DNA of 64,000 bases from Actinomadura citrea (GCF_013409045.1 NZ_JACCBT010000001.1:558001-622000); one strand, 5' to 3'. Shown: positions 8,968-17,418, numbered from the stretch's first letter. Numbers and translations are program-made. Notes: generated by a model not told the origin, from the letters alone.

Positions 8968-10458
8968 CTAGAACGACGGGCCCAGCGTCCGTGACCAGGT
9001 GGTCGTCAGGAGGTCGCGGGCCTTCTCCGCCTCCGCCTGCTCCCTGCCGTAGAGGACGCCGACCGCGAAGGCGTCCGCGGTCGTGCGGGCGCGGGCGGCG
9101 GCCCGTTCGAGGTGCTCCATCGCGATCACGGCGTCCTGGTGGGCGCCGAGGACCTCCTGGATGCGCTTGGTGTCCTTCACCACCCGCTTGGCCGCCGCGC
9201 CCAGCACGGGGACCGCCAGCTCGGCCGCGTACCGCGCGCGCTTGGCCGCCTTCCTCGTCTCGTGGCGCGCGAGGTCGGGATCGGCGGAGGTCTTGATCGA
9301 GGCGTAGTCCCCGGCCATCCGCTCCCAGGCCCGGGTGACGAGCGCGGGCAGCTCCTTGCGGGCCTTCCTGCCGGCCACGGCCGCCAGCGGCGGGTCGGCG
9401 ACCAGCCCGTCGAGGCCGTCGAGCAGCGCGAAGTACCGCGCGTCCCGCAGTGCCGAGTTCAGGTGCCGGTACGCGGCCCGCTCGTGCCGCTCCAGGTCGT
9501 CCAGCAGGAAGCGCGGCGCCTCCGCGAACCGGACCCGGAGCACCTCCAGGTCGCGGACCTCTCCGAGGGTCTGCGCCACCCACCGCAGCTCGGGCCCGAG
9601 CGGCGCGGTCCGCTCCGCGTCCAGGACGGGCCGGTAGCTGCGCAGGACGCTCCTCGTCCGGCGCACGGCCACCCGCATGCGGTGGACGGCGTCGTCCTCG
9701 CCCAGCCGCGCCCCGGGGTCGAACCGCAGGATCGCCTCGACCTGCTCGGCGAGGTAGGCCAGCACGACCTCGCCGGTCGTGATCGCAGGGGCCTTCCCGT
9801 TGCTGGTCGCCGCCGTGATCCGCGACCGGGCCTCGGCCCGCTGCCGCGCGGCCTCCGACGGCGCGACGCCGTCCCCGAGCAGCCTCGCCAGCTTGGACGC
9901 CGACTTGGCCTTCTTCGCGCCGGACTTGCGCAGGCGCTTGCCCGCGGCCTTCAGCAGCTCCGGCGTGCCCGTGCCGAGCTCGACCTCGATCTCCCGCCAC
10001 CGCTCGGGCTCGGCCTCGCGCCCGCGCCCGGTCACCAGGTCGTCGGCGACCTCCGCGAGGGCCTCGCCGTCCGCGCCGAGCAGGCGCACGACCGTCCGGC
10101 GGGTCTCCAGGGTCGCGACGGGCCGCAGCTCCGCCCCGCGGGTGTGCGCAGCGACCAGCGCGGACAGGCGCGCCGGGACGAGGAGGGGCCGCCCGAGCGG
10201 TGCCCGGAACTCGTGCTTCTCGTCCTGCCCGGCTGGCATCTTCAGGTGCCAGCCCGCGTCGGGCCCGCCCCGGCGGCGCCGCAGCGTGATCTTGTTGGCC
10301 GCCAGCCGCAGGTCCGCGGTGTCGAAATAGGTGGCGTGCAGCTCCCGGACCTCCGGCTCCCCGACCGACGCCACGCCGGTGAGCCCGTCCAGATCCGGCA
10401 GGACGAACCCGGCCGAGGCGTCGTACTTCTGCTCGATCTCCAGATGCCGCTCGGCCAC
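8968..10458 (-). CDS. CYTH-CHAD domain protein
   Basis: A 496-residue protein. The N-terminal CYTH (triphosphate tunnel) domain shows ExExK (E7, E9, K11) and alternating Arg/Glu strands such as ITLRRRRGG; the C-terminal CHAD domain (about residues 225-490) is helical with conserved His/Arg such as VHRMRVAVRRTRS and HETRKAAKRARY. CYTH enzymes cleave triphosphates and CHAD domains bind polyphosphate, so placement beside ppk1 fits a polyphosphate role. GTG at 10458 has GAGGAG seven bases upstream; the open frame running further upstream to 10938 is antisense to the TetR gene and not used. Confidence 0.92.
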   Translation of the reverse strand: MAERHLEIEQKYDASAGFVLPDLDGLTGVASVGEPEVRELHATYFDTADLRLAANKITLRRRRGGPDAGWHLKMPAGQDEKHEFRAPLGRPLLVPARLSALVAAHTRGAELRPVATLETRRTVVRLLGADGEALAEVADDLVTGRGREAEPERWREIEVELGTGTPELLKAAGKRLRKSGAKKAKSASKLARLLGDGVAPSEAARQRAEARSRITAATSNGKAPAITTGEVVLAYLAEQVEAILRFDPGARLGEDDAVHRMRVAVRRTRSVLRSYRPVLDAERTAPLGPELRWVAQTLGEVRDLEVLRVRFAEAPRFLLDDLERHERAAYRHLNSALRDARYFALLDGLDGLVADPPLAAVAGRKARKELPALVTRAWERMAGDYASIKTSADPDLARHETRKAAKRARYAAELAVPVLGAAAKRVVKDTKRIQEVLGAHQDAVIAMEHLERAAARARTTADAFAVGVLYGREQAEAEKARDLLTTTWSRTLGPSF

Positions 10459-10553
10459 GCGCTGCTCCTCAGGATGGGTGACAATCGGGAAACACACCCA
10501 GGTAGCCAGCATTCCACGCCAAGGTGAACACCAACAGAATCCTTCCGCGACGG

Positions 10554-11111
10554 CTACGGAACCAGGACCGCGCGGCAGGCCGTGATGATCAGCTCGTCGA
10601 CCTCCGGCGGCGGGGCCCGGTGGTCGAGCAGGTGGCGGCGGACGGCGCCGTAGGGGACGTCGACCGTGGCGAAGAGCACGCGCTCGCGGTCGACGCCGCG
10701 GCGCCGGGCGAACGCGGTCAGCGCGTCCGCCGTCCGGGCGTTCAGGGCGTCGAGGGGGCCGGTCAGTTCGGCGGGCCAGGCGGCGGCGAGGTCGCGGCGG
10801 CGGTGCAGGAGCAGGACGGCGGCCTCGGCGGGGTGCCCGCGGCACCAGCGAGGCGTGTGCAGGGCGGCCGCCACGGCGTCGCCGGCGTCCAGGGCCGCCA
10901 CGAAGCCCTCCTGGAAGCGGCGGACGCAGCGGGTCCACAGGGTGGCGAGCAGCAGGTCGCGCGACCCGAAGCGGTGGTACAGCGAGCCGGACGGGGCACC
11001 GAGGCGCTCGGCGATGGCGGCGATCGTCGCGGCGGACGGCCCGCCCTCGGCCGTCACCGCCAGCGCCGCGTCGAGGATCCGGTCCTCGCCGAACTTGGCC
11101 GGTCTTCCCAT
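10554..11111 (-). CDS. TetR-family regulator
   Basis: A 185-residue TetR-type repressor. The helix-turn-helix is at about residues 10-55 (ILDAALAVTAEGG, then IAERLGAPSGSLYHRFGSRD). The C-terminal ligand domain is Ala/Arg-rich and not assignable. It is transcribed divergently from the SnoaL-like gene across a 63-bp gap that contains a 24-bp palindrome, so it probably controls both itself and its neighbour. Confidence 0.92.
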   Translation of the reverse strand: MGRPAKFGEDRILDAALAVTAEGGPSAATIAAIAERLGAPSGSLYHRFGSRDLLLATLWTRCVRRFQEGFVAALDAGDAVAAALHTPRWCRGHPAEAAVLLLHRRRDLAAAWPAELTGPLDALNARTADALTAFARRRGVDRERVLFATVDVPYGAVRRHLLDHRAPPPEVDELIITACRAVLVP

Positions 11112-11135
11112 CGCGCGCCCTCCGATGATAGTAGT

Positions 11136-11159
11136 GAGGATATTCTAGAACATAACCTC
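11136..11159. promoter_or_regulatory. Probable TetR operator in a divergent gap
   Basis: A 24-bp imperfect palindrome centred in TCTA|GAAC; outer arms GAGGATAT and ATAACCTC match at 7 of 8 positions. It lies between the TetR start (11111) and the SnoaL start (11175), just before AAAAAGGAG of the latter, and covers the region where the -10 boxes should be. Confidence 0.65.
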
Positions 11160-11174
11160 TAAAAAGGAGCGGCC

Positions 11175-11570
11175 ATGACGGCGTCCGAGATCGTTCGGGG
11201 TTTCTACACCGCGACCCAGGCGGCCGACGGGGCGGCGATCCTCGCGCTCCTCCACCCGGAGTTCGAGGCGCACACGGCGCCCGGGCTGCCGTGCGGCGCG
11301 GGCGGCGCCTTCCGCGGCCCCGAGGAGACCCTCGTGCGGGTGTGGGGAGCGGTCTTCACCGAATTCGACACGGCCCCCTATGCCGAGACCTGGCATGAGA
11401 CCGGTGACGGCCTTGTCGTGGTGACCGGGCGCTACCGGGGGAGGGCCAGGGCCACCGGCCGTTCGTACGAGGCGGAGTTCGCGCATCTCTGGCGTGTCAC
11501 GGAGGGCAGGATCTCTTGGCTGCACCAGTACACCGACACGGCCCGGTGGCGGGACGCCCTCGTCCCGTGA
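11175..11570 (+). CDS. SnoaL-like / NTF2-fold protein
   Basis: A 131-residue single-domain protein with the cone-shaped SnoaL/NTF2 pattern: N-terminal helix IVRGFYTATQAADGAAILALL followed by LHPEFEAHTAPG, a Gly-rich loop, and C-terminal strands ending in ISWLHQYTDTARWRDAL. Many relatives act on small polyketide-like or steroid substrates, others are non-enzymatic. AAAAAGGAG precedes the ATG. The divergent TetR gene suggests induction by a small molecule. Confidence 0.85.
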   Translation: MTASEIVRGFYTATQAADGAAILALLHPEFEAHTAPGLPCGAGGAFRGPEETLVRVWGAVFTEFDTAPYAETWHETGDGLVVVTGRYRGRARATGRSYEAEFAHLWRVTEGRISWLHQYTDTARWRDALVP

Positions 11571-11590
11571 CGCGGTCTCGCCTGGCGGGC

Positions 11591-12061
11591 TCAGGCGAGG
11601 TGGTACTTCATCCCCATGTGGGACGGGCGGAAGCCGATCTTCTGGTAGAAGCGGATCGCGTCGGGGCGCTGGCGGTCGGTGGTGAGCTGGACGACGCGGC
11701 AGCCGCGGGCGCGCGCCCGGTCGATGGCCCAGGTGATCATGACTTGGCCGAGCCCGGCGCCGCGCTGCTCGGCGGCCACGCGGACGCCCTCGATCTGGGC
11801 GCGCTCGCCGCCGGTGTAGGTGAGGCCGGGGATGAAGGTGAGCTGGAGCGTGCCGGCGACCGCGCCGGCGATCTCGGCCACGACCAGGGTGTTGTTGGGG
11901 TCCTCCTCGATCGCGGTGAACGCTCGGAAGTAGGCCTCCGGTATCTCCTCACCCGGTGTTTCGCGGGTGGATCCCAGGGGATCGTCGGCGAGAAGCCGGA
12001 CGATCTCGGGCAGATCGTCGACCGTCGCCTCGCGGAAGGTCACTTCTTGATCACTCTGCAC
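11591..12061 (-). CDS. GNAT-family N-acetyltransferase
   Basis: A 156-residue GNAT protein. N-terminal strand VTFREATVDDLPEIVRLL, acetyl-CoA loop VRVAAEQRGAGLGQVMITWA (Q/R-x-x-G-x-G) and C-terminal RPDAIRFYQKIGF motif are all present. Length is normal. Substrate unknown. Divergent from the WhiB gene; the shared gap carries twin GTAGTACTAC palindromes. Confidence 0.92.
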   Translation of the reverse strand: MQSDQEVTFREATVDDLPEIVRLLADDPLGSTRETPGEEIPEAYFRAFTAIEEDPNNTLVVAEIAGAVAGTLQLTFIPGLTYTGGERAQIEGVRVAAEQRGAGLGQVMITWAIDRARARGCRVVQLTTDRQRPDAIRFYQKIGFRPSHMGMKYHLA

Positions 12062-12109
12062 ACCTCCAAGGTTATCGGGGCGCTAAGTTGCAGCGTTCGC
12101 TCATGTCTT

Positions 12110-12134
12110 GTAGTACTACGATGTGTAGTACTAC
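12110..12134. promoter_or_regulatory. Twin GTAGTACTAC palindromes before the WhiB gene
   Basis: The perfect 10-bp palindrome GTAGTACTAC occurs twice, at 12110-12119 and 12125-12134 (15-bp period). It lies between the divergent GNAT and WhiB genes, 59 bp before the WhiB ATG. The TGTAGTA/TACTACG halves loosely resemble BlaI/MecI-type operators; that is a guess. Confidence 0.5.
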
Positions 12135-12192
12135 GCTGAGTGGAGACCCCCCGGCTCGGACGGCGGTCTCATCGCCGCGCAGGGAGAAGGCA

Positions 12193-12246
12193 ATGCACAA
12201 CACCGGGTCAATGCACAACACCCAGTCAATGCACAACACCGAGAAC
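12193..12246 (+). repeat. Three tandem 18-bp units encoding MHNTxx
   Basis: Units start at 12193, 12211 and 12229; each begins ATGCACAACACC. They form the 5' end of the WhiB gene. Only the first ATG is well placed relative to the GAGAAGG ribosome site. Confidence 0.9.
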
Positions 12247-12558
12247 GAGGAACACTGGACCGACCACGCCATCTGCCGCGGCGCGGATCCCGACCTGTTC
12301 TTCCCGATCGGCTACTCCGCGCCCGTGCTCCAGGCCCAGGAGGACGCGGCCAAGGAGATCTGTTCGCACTGCCCCGTGCGGGCCGACTGCCTCGCGTGGG
12401 CGCTGCGGGTGGGCGAGCCCGACGGCATCTGGGGCGGGACGACCCCCGAGGAGCGGCGCTACCTGCGCCGGACGGCCGACGCCCCGGCGCGGCGGCCGCT
12501 GCCGGTGATCGTGGTGCGCGGCGACGCCTCCGAGTCGGAGCACGCGTCGGCCGCCTAG
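12193..12558 (+). CDS. WhiB-family iron-sulfur transcription regulator
   Basis: A 121-residue Wbl protein. Four cluster-ligating cysteines are C28, C57, C60 and C66 (CxxCxxxxxC), followed by the GIWGG turn (78-82) and a basic C-terminus (EERRYLRRTADAPARR) typical of sigma-factor and DNA contact. The first ATG has GAGAAGG just upstream. Unusually, the first 18 residues are three copies of MHNTxx, encoded by an 18-bp tandem repeat that supplies three in-frame ATGs. It is not clearly WhiB, WhiD or WblA by sequence, so no symbol is given. Confidence 0.93.
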   Translation: MHNTGSMHNTQSMHNTENEEHWTDHAICRGADPDLFFPIGYSAPVLQAQEDAAKEICSHCPVRADCLAWALRVGEPDGIWGGTTPEERRYLRRTADAPARRPLPVIVVRGDASESEHASAA

Positions 12559-12675
12559 CGGGCCGCTCGGGCGGCAGCCGGACGAAGGGGCCGCCCCGCA
12601 GGAAGGCCACCGGCACCTTTCGACCGTCCAGTGCGTTGGGGGATTCAGGGACGCACAGACTTTACGGTGGCTGAC

Positions 12676-13293
12676 ATGAGCTTTACCCCCGACCGGCAAC
12701 GTTCCGAGGGCCTGGCGAAGCACGGCGTCCGCGCCCTGGGGTCGGCGGTGCTGATCCTCACGGTGACCATCGTGATGTGGGTGCTGGAGGCGTTCGACTA
12801 CACGACGAACGGCTGGCTCGACCGGTTCGGGATCCAGCCGCGCGACGTGAACGACCTGCCGGACATCTTCACCGCGCCGTTCATGCACGCCGGCTTCGGG
12901 CACCTGACGGCCAACACGGTCCCGTTCCTGATCCTCGGGTTCGCCGCGGCGGCGCGGGGCATCGCCAAGTTCCTCGCCGCCAGCCTGATCATCATCGTGG
13001 TCGGCGGGCTCGGGGTGTGGTTCCTCAGTCCCGCCAACACCCTCGGGTCCAGCATCCTGATCTTCGGGTTCTTCGGCTACCTGGTGGGACGCGGGATCTT
13101 CGAGCGGCGGCTGCCCGACATCGCCATCGCGGTCGCCGTCGTCGCCGTCTACGGGACGATGCTGCTCGGCGTCCTCCCGAGCGACCCCACCGTCTCCTGG
13201 CAGGGTCACCTCTTCGGCCTGCTCGGCGGCGTCCTCGCCTCGTGGTTCCTGCGCCGCGGCAAGATCGAGGCCCCCCGGGGAGCATCCGGCTGA
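12676..13293 (+). CDS. Rhomboid-family intramembrane serine protease
   Basis: About 205 residues with six membrane helices. Family marks: HAGFGHLTANTVP in the second helix, the serine motif LGSSILIFGFFGYLVGRG, and SWQGHLFGLLGGV with the catalytic His178. By alignment the nucleophile is Ser126 in G-S-S; the usual following Gly is Ile here. Starts at 12667 (GTG) or 12676 (ATG) are both possible; GGTGG precedes the ATG. The substrate is unknown. Confidence 0.87.
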   Translation: MSFTPDRQRSEGLAKHGVRALGSAVLILTVTIVMWVLEAFDYTTNGWLDRFGIQPRDVNDLPDIFTAPFMHAGFGHLTANTVPFLILGFAAAARGIAKFLAASLIIIVVGGLGVWFLSPANTLGSSILIFGFFGYLVGRGIFERRLPDIAIAVAVVAVYGTMLLGVLPSDPTVSWQGHLFGLLGGVLASWFLRRGKIEAPRGASG

Positions 13294-13534
13294 CGCCGGC
13301 CGCCCGCCGCGTGCAGGCGAAGCGGGAGCGGAGGCTCTCCGCGAGCAGGGCCCTGAGCACCGCCCGATCGCCATCCCGGGTATGTCGCTAAAAATCCCTT
13401 TTGCGGAGAATGGATGTCAATCTGGTGACTCCATTGTTTTGTCGTTGCCATGGCTCTTCTTGATTTTCGCCGGGTATCGGTCACCCCGAGGCGGGCGAGC
13501 TCGCCCACCAGGGGGAACGAGCAGGGGGAGAAGG

Positions 13535-14011
13535 ATGAGCGTGCGAAGAGCGATGGCCGTAGCGGCCGCCGGGGCGGCCGCGGGGGCGTTCGTCGTGATG
13601 GGGTCGGGGGCGGCGGAGGCGCGGGCGGATACGCAGCTCTGCGAATACTCCGTCACGGCCCGGGACGGACTCAACGTCCACGAGCTGCCGAGCGTGCACG
13701 CGAAGATCGTGGGCGTCCTGAAGTACCAGCAGAAGCCGTGGGCCGACTGCAAGAAGGAAGGGTTCACCGAGATTCGCGGCAACGTCCCGGTCCAGCTCCG
13801 GCACGGGTTCATCGACGTCAAGTACCTGCACAGGATCCGCGTCATTCCCACCGGCGGCGTGGAGACGGGCGCCGGCGGCACGTCCACCGGCGGGTCCACC
13901 GGCACGTTCGCCGGCATGGACTCCGCGCTCGCCGCGGCGGGTCTGGCCACCGTCCTCGCCGGCGGCGGGATGGCGCTCGCGGCACGGCGGCGGGCGACCG
14001 GTCCCGCCTGA
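13535..14011 (+). CDS. Secreted SH3-like protein with C-terminal anchor
   Basis: A 158-residue exported protein. An Arg-containing signal peptide runs to AEARA (about residue 30); the mature part has an SH3b-like pattern (VTARDGLNVHELPSVHAKIVGVL) with two cysteines (CEYS and WADCKK) likely to form a disulfide. A Gly/Thr-rich linker and a C-terminal hydrophobic helix with an Arg tail (AALAGLA-type, ending ARRRATGPA) suggest membrane or cell-wall retention, but there is no LPXTG sortase motif. GGGGGAGAAGG precedes the ATG. Role unknown. Confidence 0.75.
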   Translation: MSVRRAMAVAAAGAAAGAFVVMGSGAAEARADTQLCEYSVTARDGLNVHELPSVHAKIVGVLKYQQKPWADCKKEGFTEIRGNVPVQLRHGFIDVKYLHRIRVIPTGGVETGAGGTSTGGSTGTFAGMDSALAAAGLATVLAGGGMALAARRRATGPA

Positions 14012-14072
14012 TCGGCGCGGCGGCGACGGGGCGGTACGACCTCGGCCCCGTCGGTCCTGACGCGTGAGGGGC

Positions 14073-14103
14073 GGCCGCGTCGCCGTGGCGCGGCGACGCG
14101 GCC
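14073..14103. terminator. Bidirectional hairpin terminator
   Basis: A perfect 13-bp stem (GGCCGCGTCGCCG with its complement) around a 5-base loop, placed between the convergent SH3-like and SDR genes. Confidence 0.75.
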
Positions 14104-14104
14104 G

Positions 14105-14863
14105 TCAGCTCCGCGAAGGGTTCGGCCTGACGGTGACGTCCGAGACGACCGCGTCCCGGGGCGTCTCCAGCGCGGCGACCAGCACGCGCGCGACGGTGGC
14201 GGGAGCCGCGAAGTCGTCCTCGGCGTAGGGGTGGCCCTCCTGGGCGCGCACGCTGCGCTGCATCTCCGTGGCCGTCCGCCCCGGGTAGACGGTCGTGACG
14301 CGCAGGGACGGCTCTTCCGCGCGCAGCGAGTCGGCCAGCGCGCGCAGGCCGAACTTGCTCGCCGCGTACGCCGACCATTCGGGGTTGGCGCGCAGCCCGG
14401 CGGTCGAGTTGACGAACACCACGTGCCCCTCGGCGGCGCGCAGCGCGGGCAGCAGCAGCCTCGTCAGCTCCGCCGCCGACACCAGGTTGACCGACAGGTG
14501 CTCCAGCCACTCGTCGGCCTCGGTGCCGGCGACCGTCCCCAGATGCACCATCCCCGCCGCGTGGACGACGCCGTCCAGCCGGGCGGGGATCCCGGCCGCC
14601 GCGAGCCGCGCCTCGATGCGCCGCGGCTCGGTCAGGTCGAGTGCGATCGTGCCGATGGACGCCGCGCGCGGCGGCGAGGCGACCGCTCCCCGGTTGATGA
14701 CCTGCGTGGCCGCGTGCGCGCCTCCGCGCAGCGTCGCGGCGAGTTTGTCCAGGCGCTCGGCGGAGCGGCCGGTGAGAAGGAGGTCGTGCCCGCGCTCGCG
14801 CAGCAGCTCCGCCACCGCCGTGCCGATGCCGCCCGTCGCGCCCGTGATCAGATACGTGCCCAT
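14105..14863 (-). CDS. Short-chain dehydrogenase/reductase
   Basis: A 252-residue classical SDR. NAD(P) motif TGATGGIG at the N-terminus, VVHAAG (NAG-equivalent), catalytic Ser in FVNSTAG and the Y-A-A-S-K pair. Arg in LLTGRSAERL after the second strand favours NADP(H). Substrate not predictable; no pathway neighbours. Confidence 0.93.
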   Translation of the reverse strand: MGTYLITGATGGIGTAVAELLRERGHDLLLTGRSAERLDKLAATLRGGAHAATQVINRGAVASPPRAASIGTIALDLTEPRRIEARLAAAGIPARLDGVVHAAGMVHLGTVAGTEADEWLEHLSVNLVSAAELTRLLLPALRAAEGHVVFVNSTAGLRANPEWSAYAASKFGLRALADSLRAEEPSLRVTTVYPGRTATEMQRSVRAQEGHPYAEDDFAAPATVARVLVAALETPRDAVVSDVTVRPNPSRS

Positions 14864-14948
14864 GGCGTCCCATTCTCGTGGATTCCTACCCCGGATGGAC
14901 GCCCGGGGCGGTGCCCTGGTTCGGTTCCGCCCCGGGACGGTCCGCGGC

Positions 14949-16406
14949 TCAGTTCGGGCGCAGCACCCGCGTCGCGCCGGCGATCAACGCCGTCACCAGC
15001 ACCCACCCCGTCGCGACCAGCGCGTACGCCACCCAGCGGGACCAGTTCACCGCGTCGTAGGACAGCTGCTGCCCGAACGTGTCGAGCGGGATCAGCAGGT
15101 CCAGGGTGTAGATCAGCGCGTGGAAGGAGGGCAGCTCGTCCGGCGGCTTGACCGCGCGGGGATGCTCGATCGAGAACACCGTCGTCCCGACGGCCAGCAG
15201 TGCGGCGAACCACGCGAACGCCAACCAGGGCCGGTAGCCGAACCCCACCGTCCAGTCGAGCACGTGGTTCCACGCCCCGGGGACCGGATGCAGCCCGCGG
15301 CGGCGCGCCCGCAGCTTGGCGAGCTGGACCTTCCGGGCCAGATCGTCGTGGCCGATGCTGTGGTACCAGCTGGCGAGCTGCTCGTACGGCTGGAGGTGGA
15401 ACTCCGCGTCCCGCGACACCCAGCTGAGCCGGTCCTTGAACTCGGCGCCGCGCAGCGTCTGGTACGTCATGCCGTTCAGGTACAGCTCGTCCGGCCAGAT
15501 GTCCGGATGGTCCATGACCAGGTCGATCCTGGAGTACGACAGCGACACCCGGCCCTTGATCCGTTCCGCCGGCCACAGCAGCAGCTCGTCGGCCTGCATG
15601 TGGCTGGCGTGCAGCGCCATGCGGGCCGGGTCGGAGGAGTCCAGGCGGCTGCGGGAGAACGACAGGACGCCGTTGATGCGGGCGCTGCGCAGGCGGATGG
15701 TGCCGAGCGTGCTGAACCCGTGGCTCAGCTCGGCGGTGTCCTCGACGACCATGTTCTGCGCGTCCAGGGCGATGCGGCCCGGGTTGGTGAGCGTCGTGCG
15801 CTCCATGAACAGCCCGCCGTTCATCCGCGCGCCCACGAACCGCATCCCGCCGGTGATCTCGGCGTCCCTGATGAACGCCCCGGCGTCCACGACGAGGGCG
15901 CCGCCGGAGACCGCCCACTTCTCCGGCGCGGACGCGGTGACCCGCGTCCCGTTCATCCGCAGGCCGCCGAGGATCTGCGCCCGCGGCAGCCGGACCTCCC
16001 CCTCGATCTCGGAGCCGGACAGGCTGAGGAAGCCGTCGGCGCGCAGGCCGCCGCCGTCGAAGCCGGGCATCCGGCAGTCGGAGAACCGGAGCTGGCGCGT
16101 CTCGGCGTTGGCGAACACCGGCTCCTTGACGAGCCGGCAGTCCTCCAGCAGCAGCTCGGCCTCGACGCGGCCGCCCGCGACGTCCAGCCGCCCGGTGACG
16201 TAGGCGCCGCGGAGCCGGACGGCCGCGACCGCGCCGGGACGGGGCTCGCACTCGCCGAGCAGCAGCCGGGTGATGATCTCGGCGCGGACGATGCGGTCGG
16301 GCAGGGGGCCGGCGGGGCGGTCGTCGCCGAGGACGACGGCCGAGCCGTTGGGGAACGCCGTCCACAGGCGCCGTTCCGCTTCGCTCAGTCCGGGGGGCAG
16401 GGGCAC
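14949..16406 (-). CDS. Pentapeptide-type beta-helix membrane protein (copy 2 of 3)
   Basis: A 485-residue protein sharing layout and sequence blocks with the gene at 28740: N-terminal LSEAERRLWTAFPNGSAV, a (I)RAEIITRLLLG segment, a long degenerate repeat region (A-x-I/V-x-G-x-L, e.g. GAYVTGRLDVAGG, ARINGVLSFSRS), a YEQLASWYHSIGHDDLARKV helix, VGFGYRPWLA and two to three C-terminal membrane helices. Relatives are often labelled membrane-associated oxidoreductase, but I see no nucleotide or redox-site motif. A membrane-tethered beta-helix scaffold is more likely. Confidence 0.78.
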   Translation of the reverse strand: MPLPPGLSEAERRLWTAFPNGSAVVLGDDRPAGPLPDRIVRAEIITRLLLGECEPRPGAVAAVRLRGAYVTGRLDVAGGRVEAELLLEDCRLVKEPVFANAETRQLRFSDCRMPGFDGGGLRADGFLSLSGSEIEGEVRLPRAQILGGLRMNGTRVTASAPEKWAVSGGALVVDAGAFIRDAEITGGMRFVGARMNGGLFMERTTLTNPGRIALDAQNMVVEDTAELSHGFSTLGTIRLRSARINGVLSFSRSRLDSSDPARMALHASHMQADELLLWPAERIKGRVSLSYSRIDLVMDHPDIWPDELYLNGMTYQTLRGAEFKDRLSWVSRDAEFHLQPYEQLASWYHSIGHDDLARKVQLAKLRARRRGLHPVPGAWNHVLDWTVGFGYRPWLAFAWFAALLAVGTTVFSIEHPRAVKPPDELPSFHALIYTLDLLIPLDTFGQQLSYDAVNWSRWVAYALVATGWVLVTALIAGATRVLRPN

Positions 16407-16490
16407 GGGCCTCTTTCTACGCGGAGGTCCCCTCCGCGATCAACATCGCGAAGGGGATCTCCGATGAGCGGCCGGACGGCTGGACGGCGA

Positions 16491-17276
16491 TCAGAAGAAG
16501 CCCCGCCTGCGCCCGGCGTCCCGCAGGAAGCCGTCGAGCTGCTGCTCCCAGTTGGTGTGCTCGACGGTCGCGTAGTCGACCGTGAACCGGCTGAACGCGT
16601 CATGTCCCTCGGTGAACACCCCGCCGCGCTTGTCGAGCTCCAGCACGACCTCCATCGACTGCGGGTAGGACACGAACGTCACTTCGAGCTGCTTGATGCC
16701 GCGCGCGTACTGCCCCGGCGGATAGAACTCGATCTCCTGGTAGAAGGGCAGTTCCTGGTGGACGCCCCAGATGCGGCCCTTCTCGCAGTCGGCGTTGCGG
16801 AACTGGAAGCCGAGGTTGGAGAACGCCACGAGGAGGCGCTCCTGCGCGGGCAGCGGGTGGACGGCGATCGGGTCGAGGTCGCCCGGGTCGACCGCGCCCG
16901 CCACCTCAAGCTCCGTCGCGATCCCGACCGTCGTGCCGTGCAGCTGCCGCCCGTACATGTGGGTGAGCGGCGCCTCCCACGGGATCGGGAACTGGAACGG
17001 GATGCTGTGCCGCGCGCCCTCCTGCAGGCTGAACCCGCCCGCGACCGGCAACTTGGCGTACTCCAGGTTGGAGCTGTACTCGTTGTCGCCAGACTCGACC
17101 TCGACCTTGGTGCGCAGGGCGAGATTCACCGACGTGATGTCGGAGTTGAACTGGCCTCCGATGATGGCGATCTCGCCGGTGACGACGCCGCCGGGCGTCG
17201 TGTTCGGGTCGTGCAGAACCGTCTCGATCGAGGGGCCGCCGATGCCCATCGCCTGACGCAGCTTCTTGAAGACCAA
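16491..17276 (-). CDS. Spo0M-family sporulation-control protein
   Basis: A 261-residue soluble protein with the arrestin-like beta-sandwich pattern of the Spo0M family: start MVFKKLRQAMGIGGPSIETVL, then PGGVVTGEIAIIGG, a central FSLQEGARHSIPFQFPIPWEAP strand region and WGVHQELPFYQEIEFYPP. Full length. In Bacillus, Spo0M modulates sporulation; in actinomycetes its role is less defined. With BldC and WhiB in the window it fits a developmental organism. Confidence 0.9.
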   Translation of the reverse strand: MVFKKLRQAMGIGGPSIETVLHDPNTTPGGVVTGEIAIIGGQFNSDITSVNLALRTKVEVESGDNEYSSNLEYAKLPVAGGFSLQEGARHSIPFQFPIPWEAPLTHMYGRQLHGTTVGIATELEVAGAVDPGDLDPIAVHPLPAQERLLVAFSNLGFQFRNADCEKGRIWGVHQELPFYQEIEFYPPGQYARGIKQLEVTFVSYPQSMEVVLELDKRGGVFTEGHDAFSRFTVDYATVEHTNWEQQLDGFLRDAGRRRGFF

Positions 17277-17418
17277 GGTCCGTCCTCCCGTGTTCGAGCG
17301 ACTCCCCGCGCTCTCGTCCCATAGACGCTGTTACGGGAGATTACGTTCCGGAAACTTGGCCTACCTGCGATGGCGGTGGCCGTTCCTGGCCGTTCGTGCC
17401 GCTCCTCCGTCCTGCCGG

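Noticed and set aside
8968..10938. 656-residue version of the CYTH-CHAD protein
   Set aside because: The part above 10458 is antisense to the TetR gene and lacks CYTH features; the GTG at 10458 has a good ribosome site.
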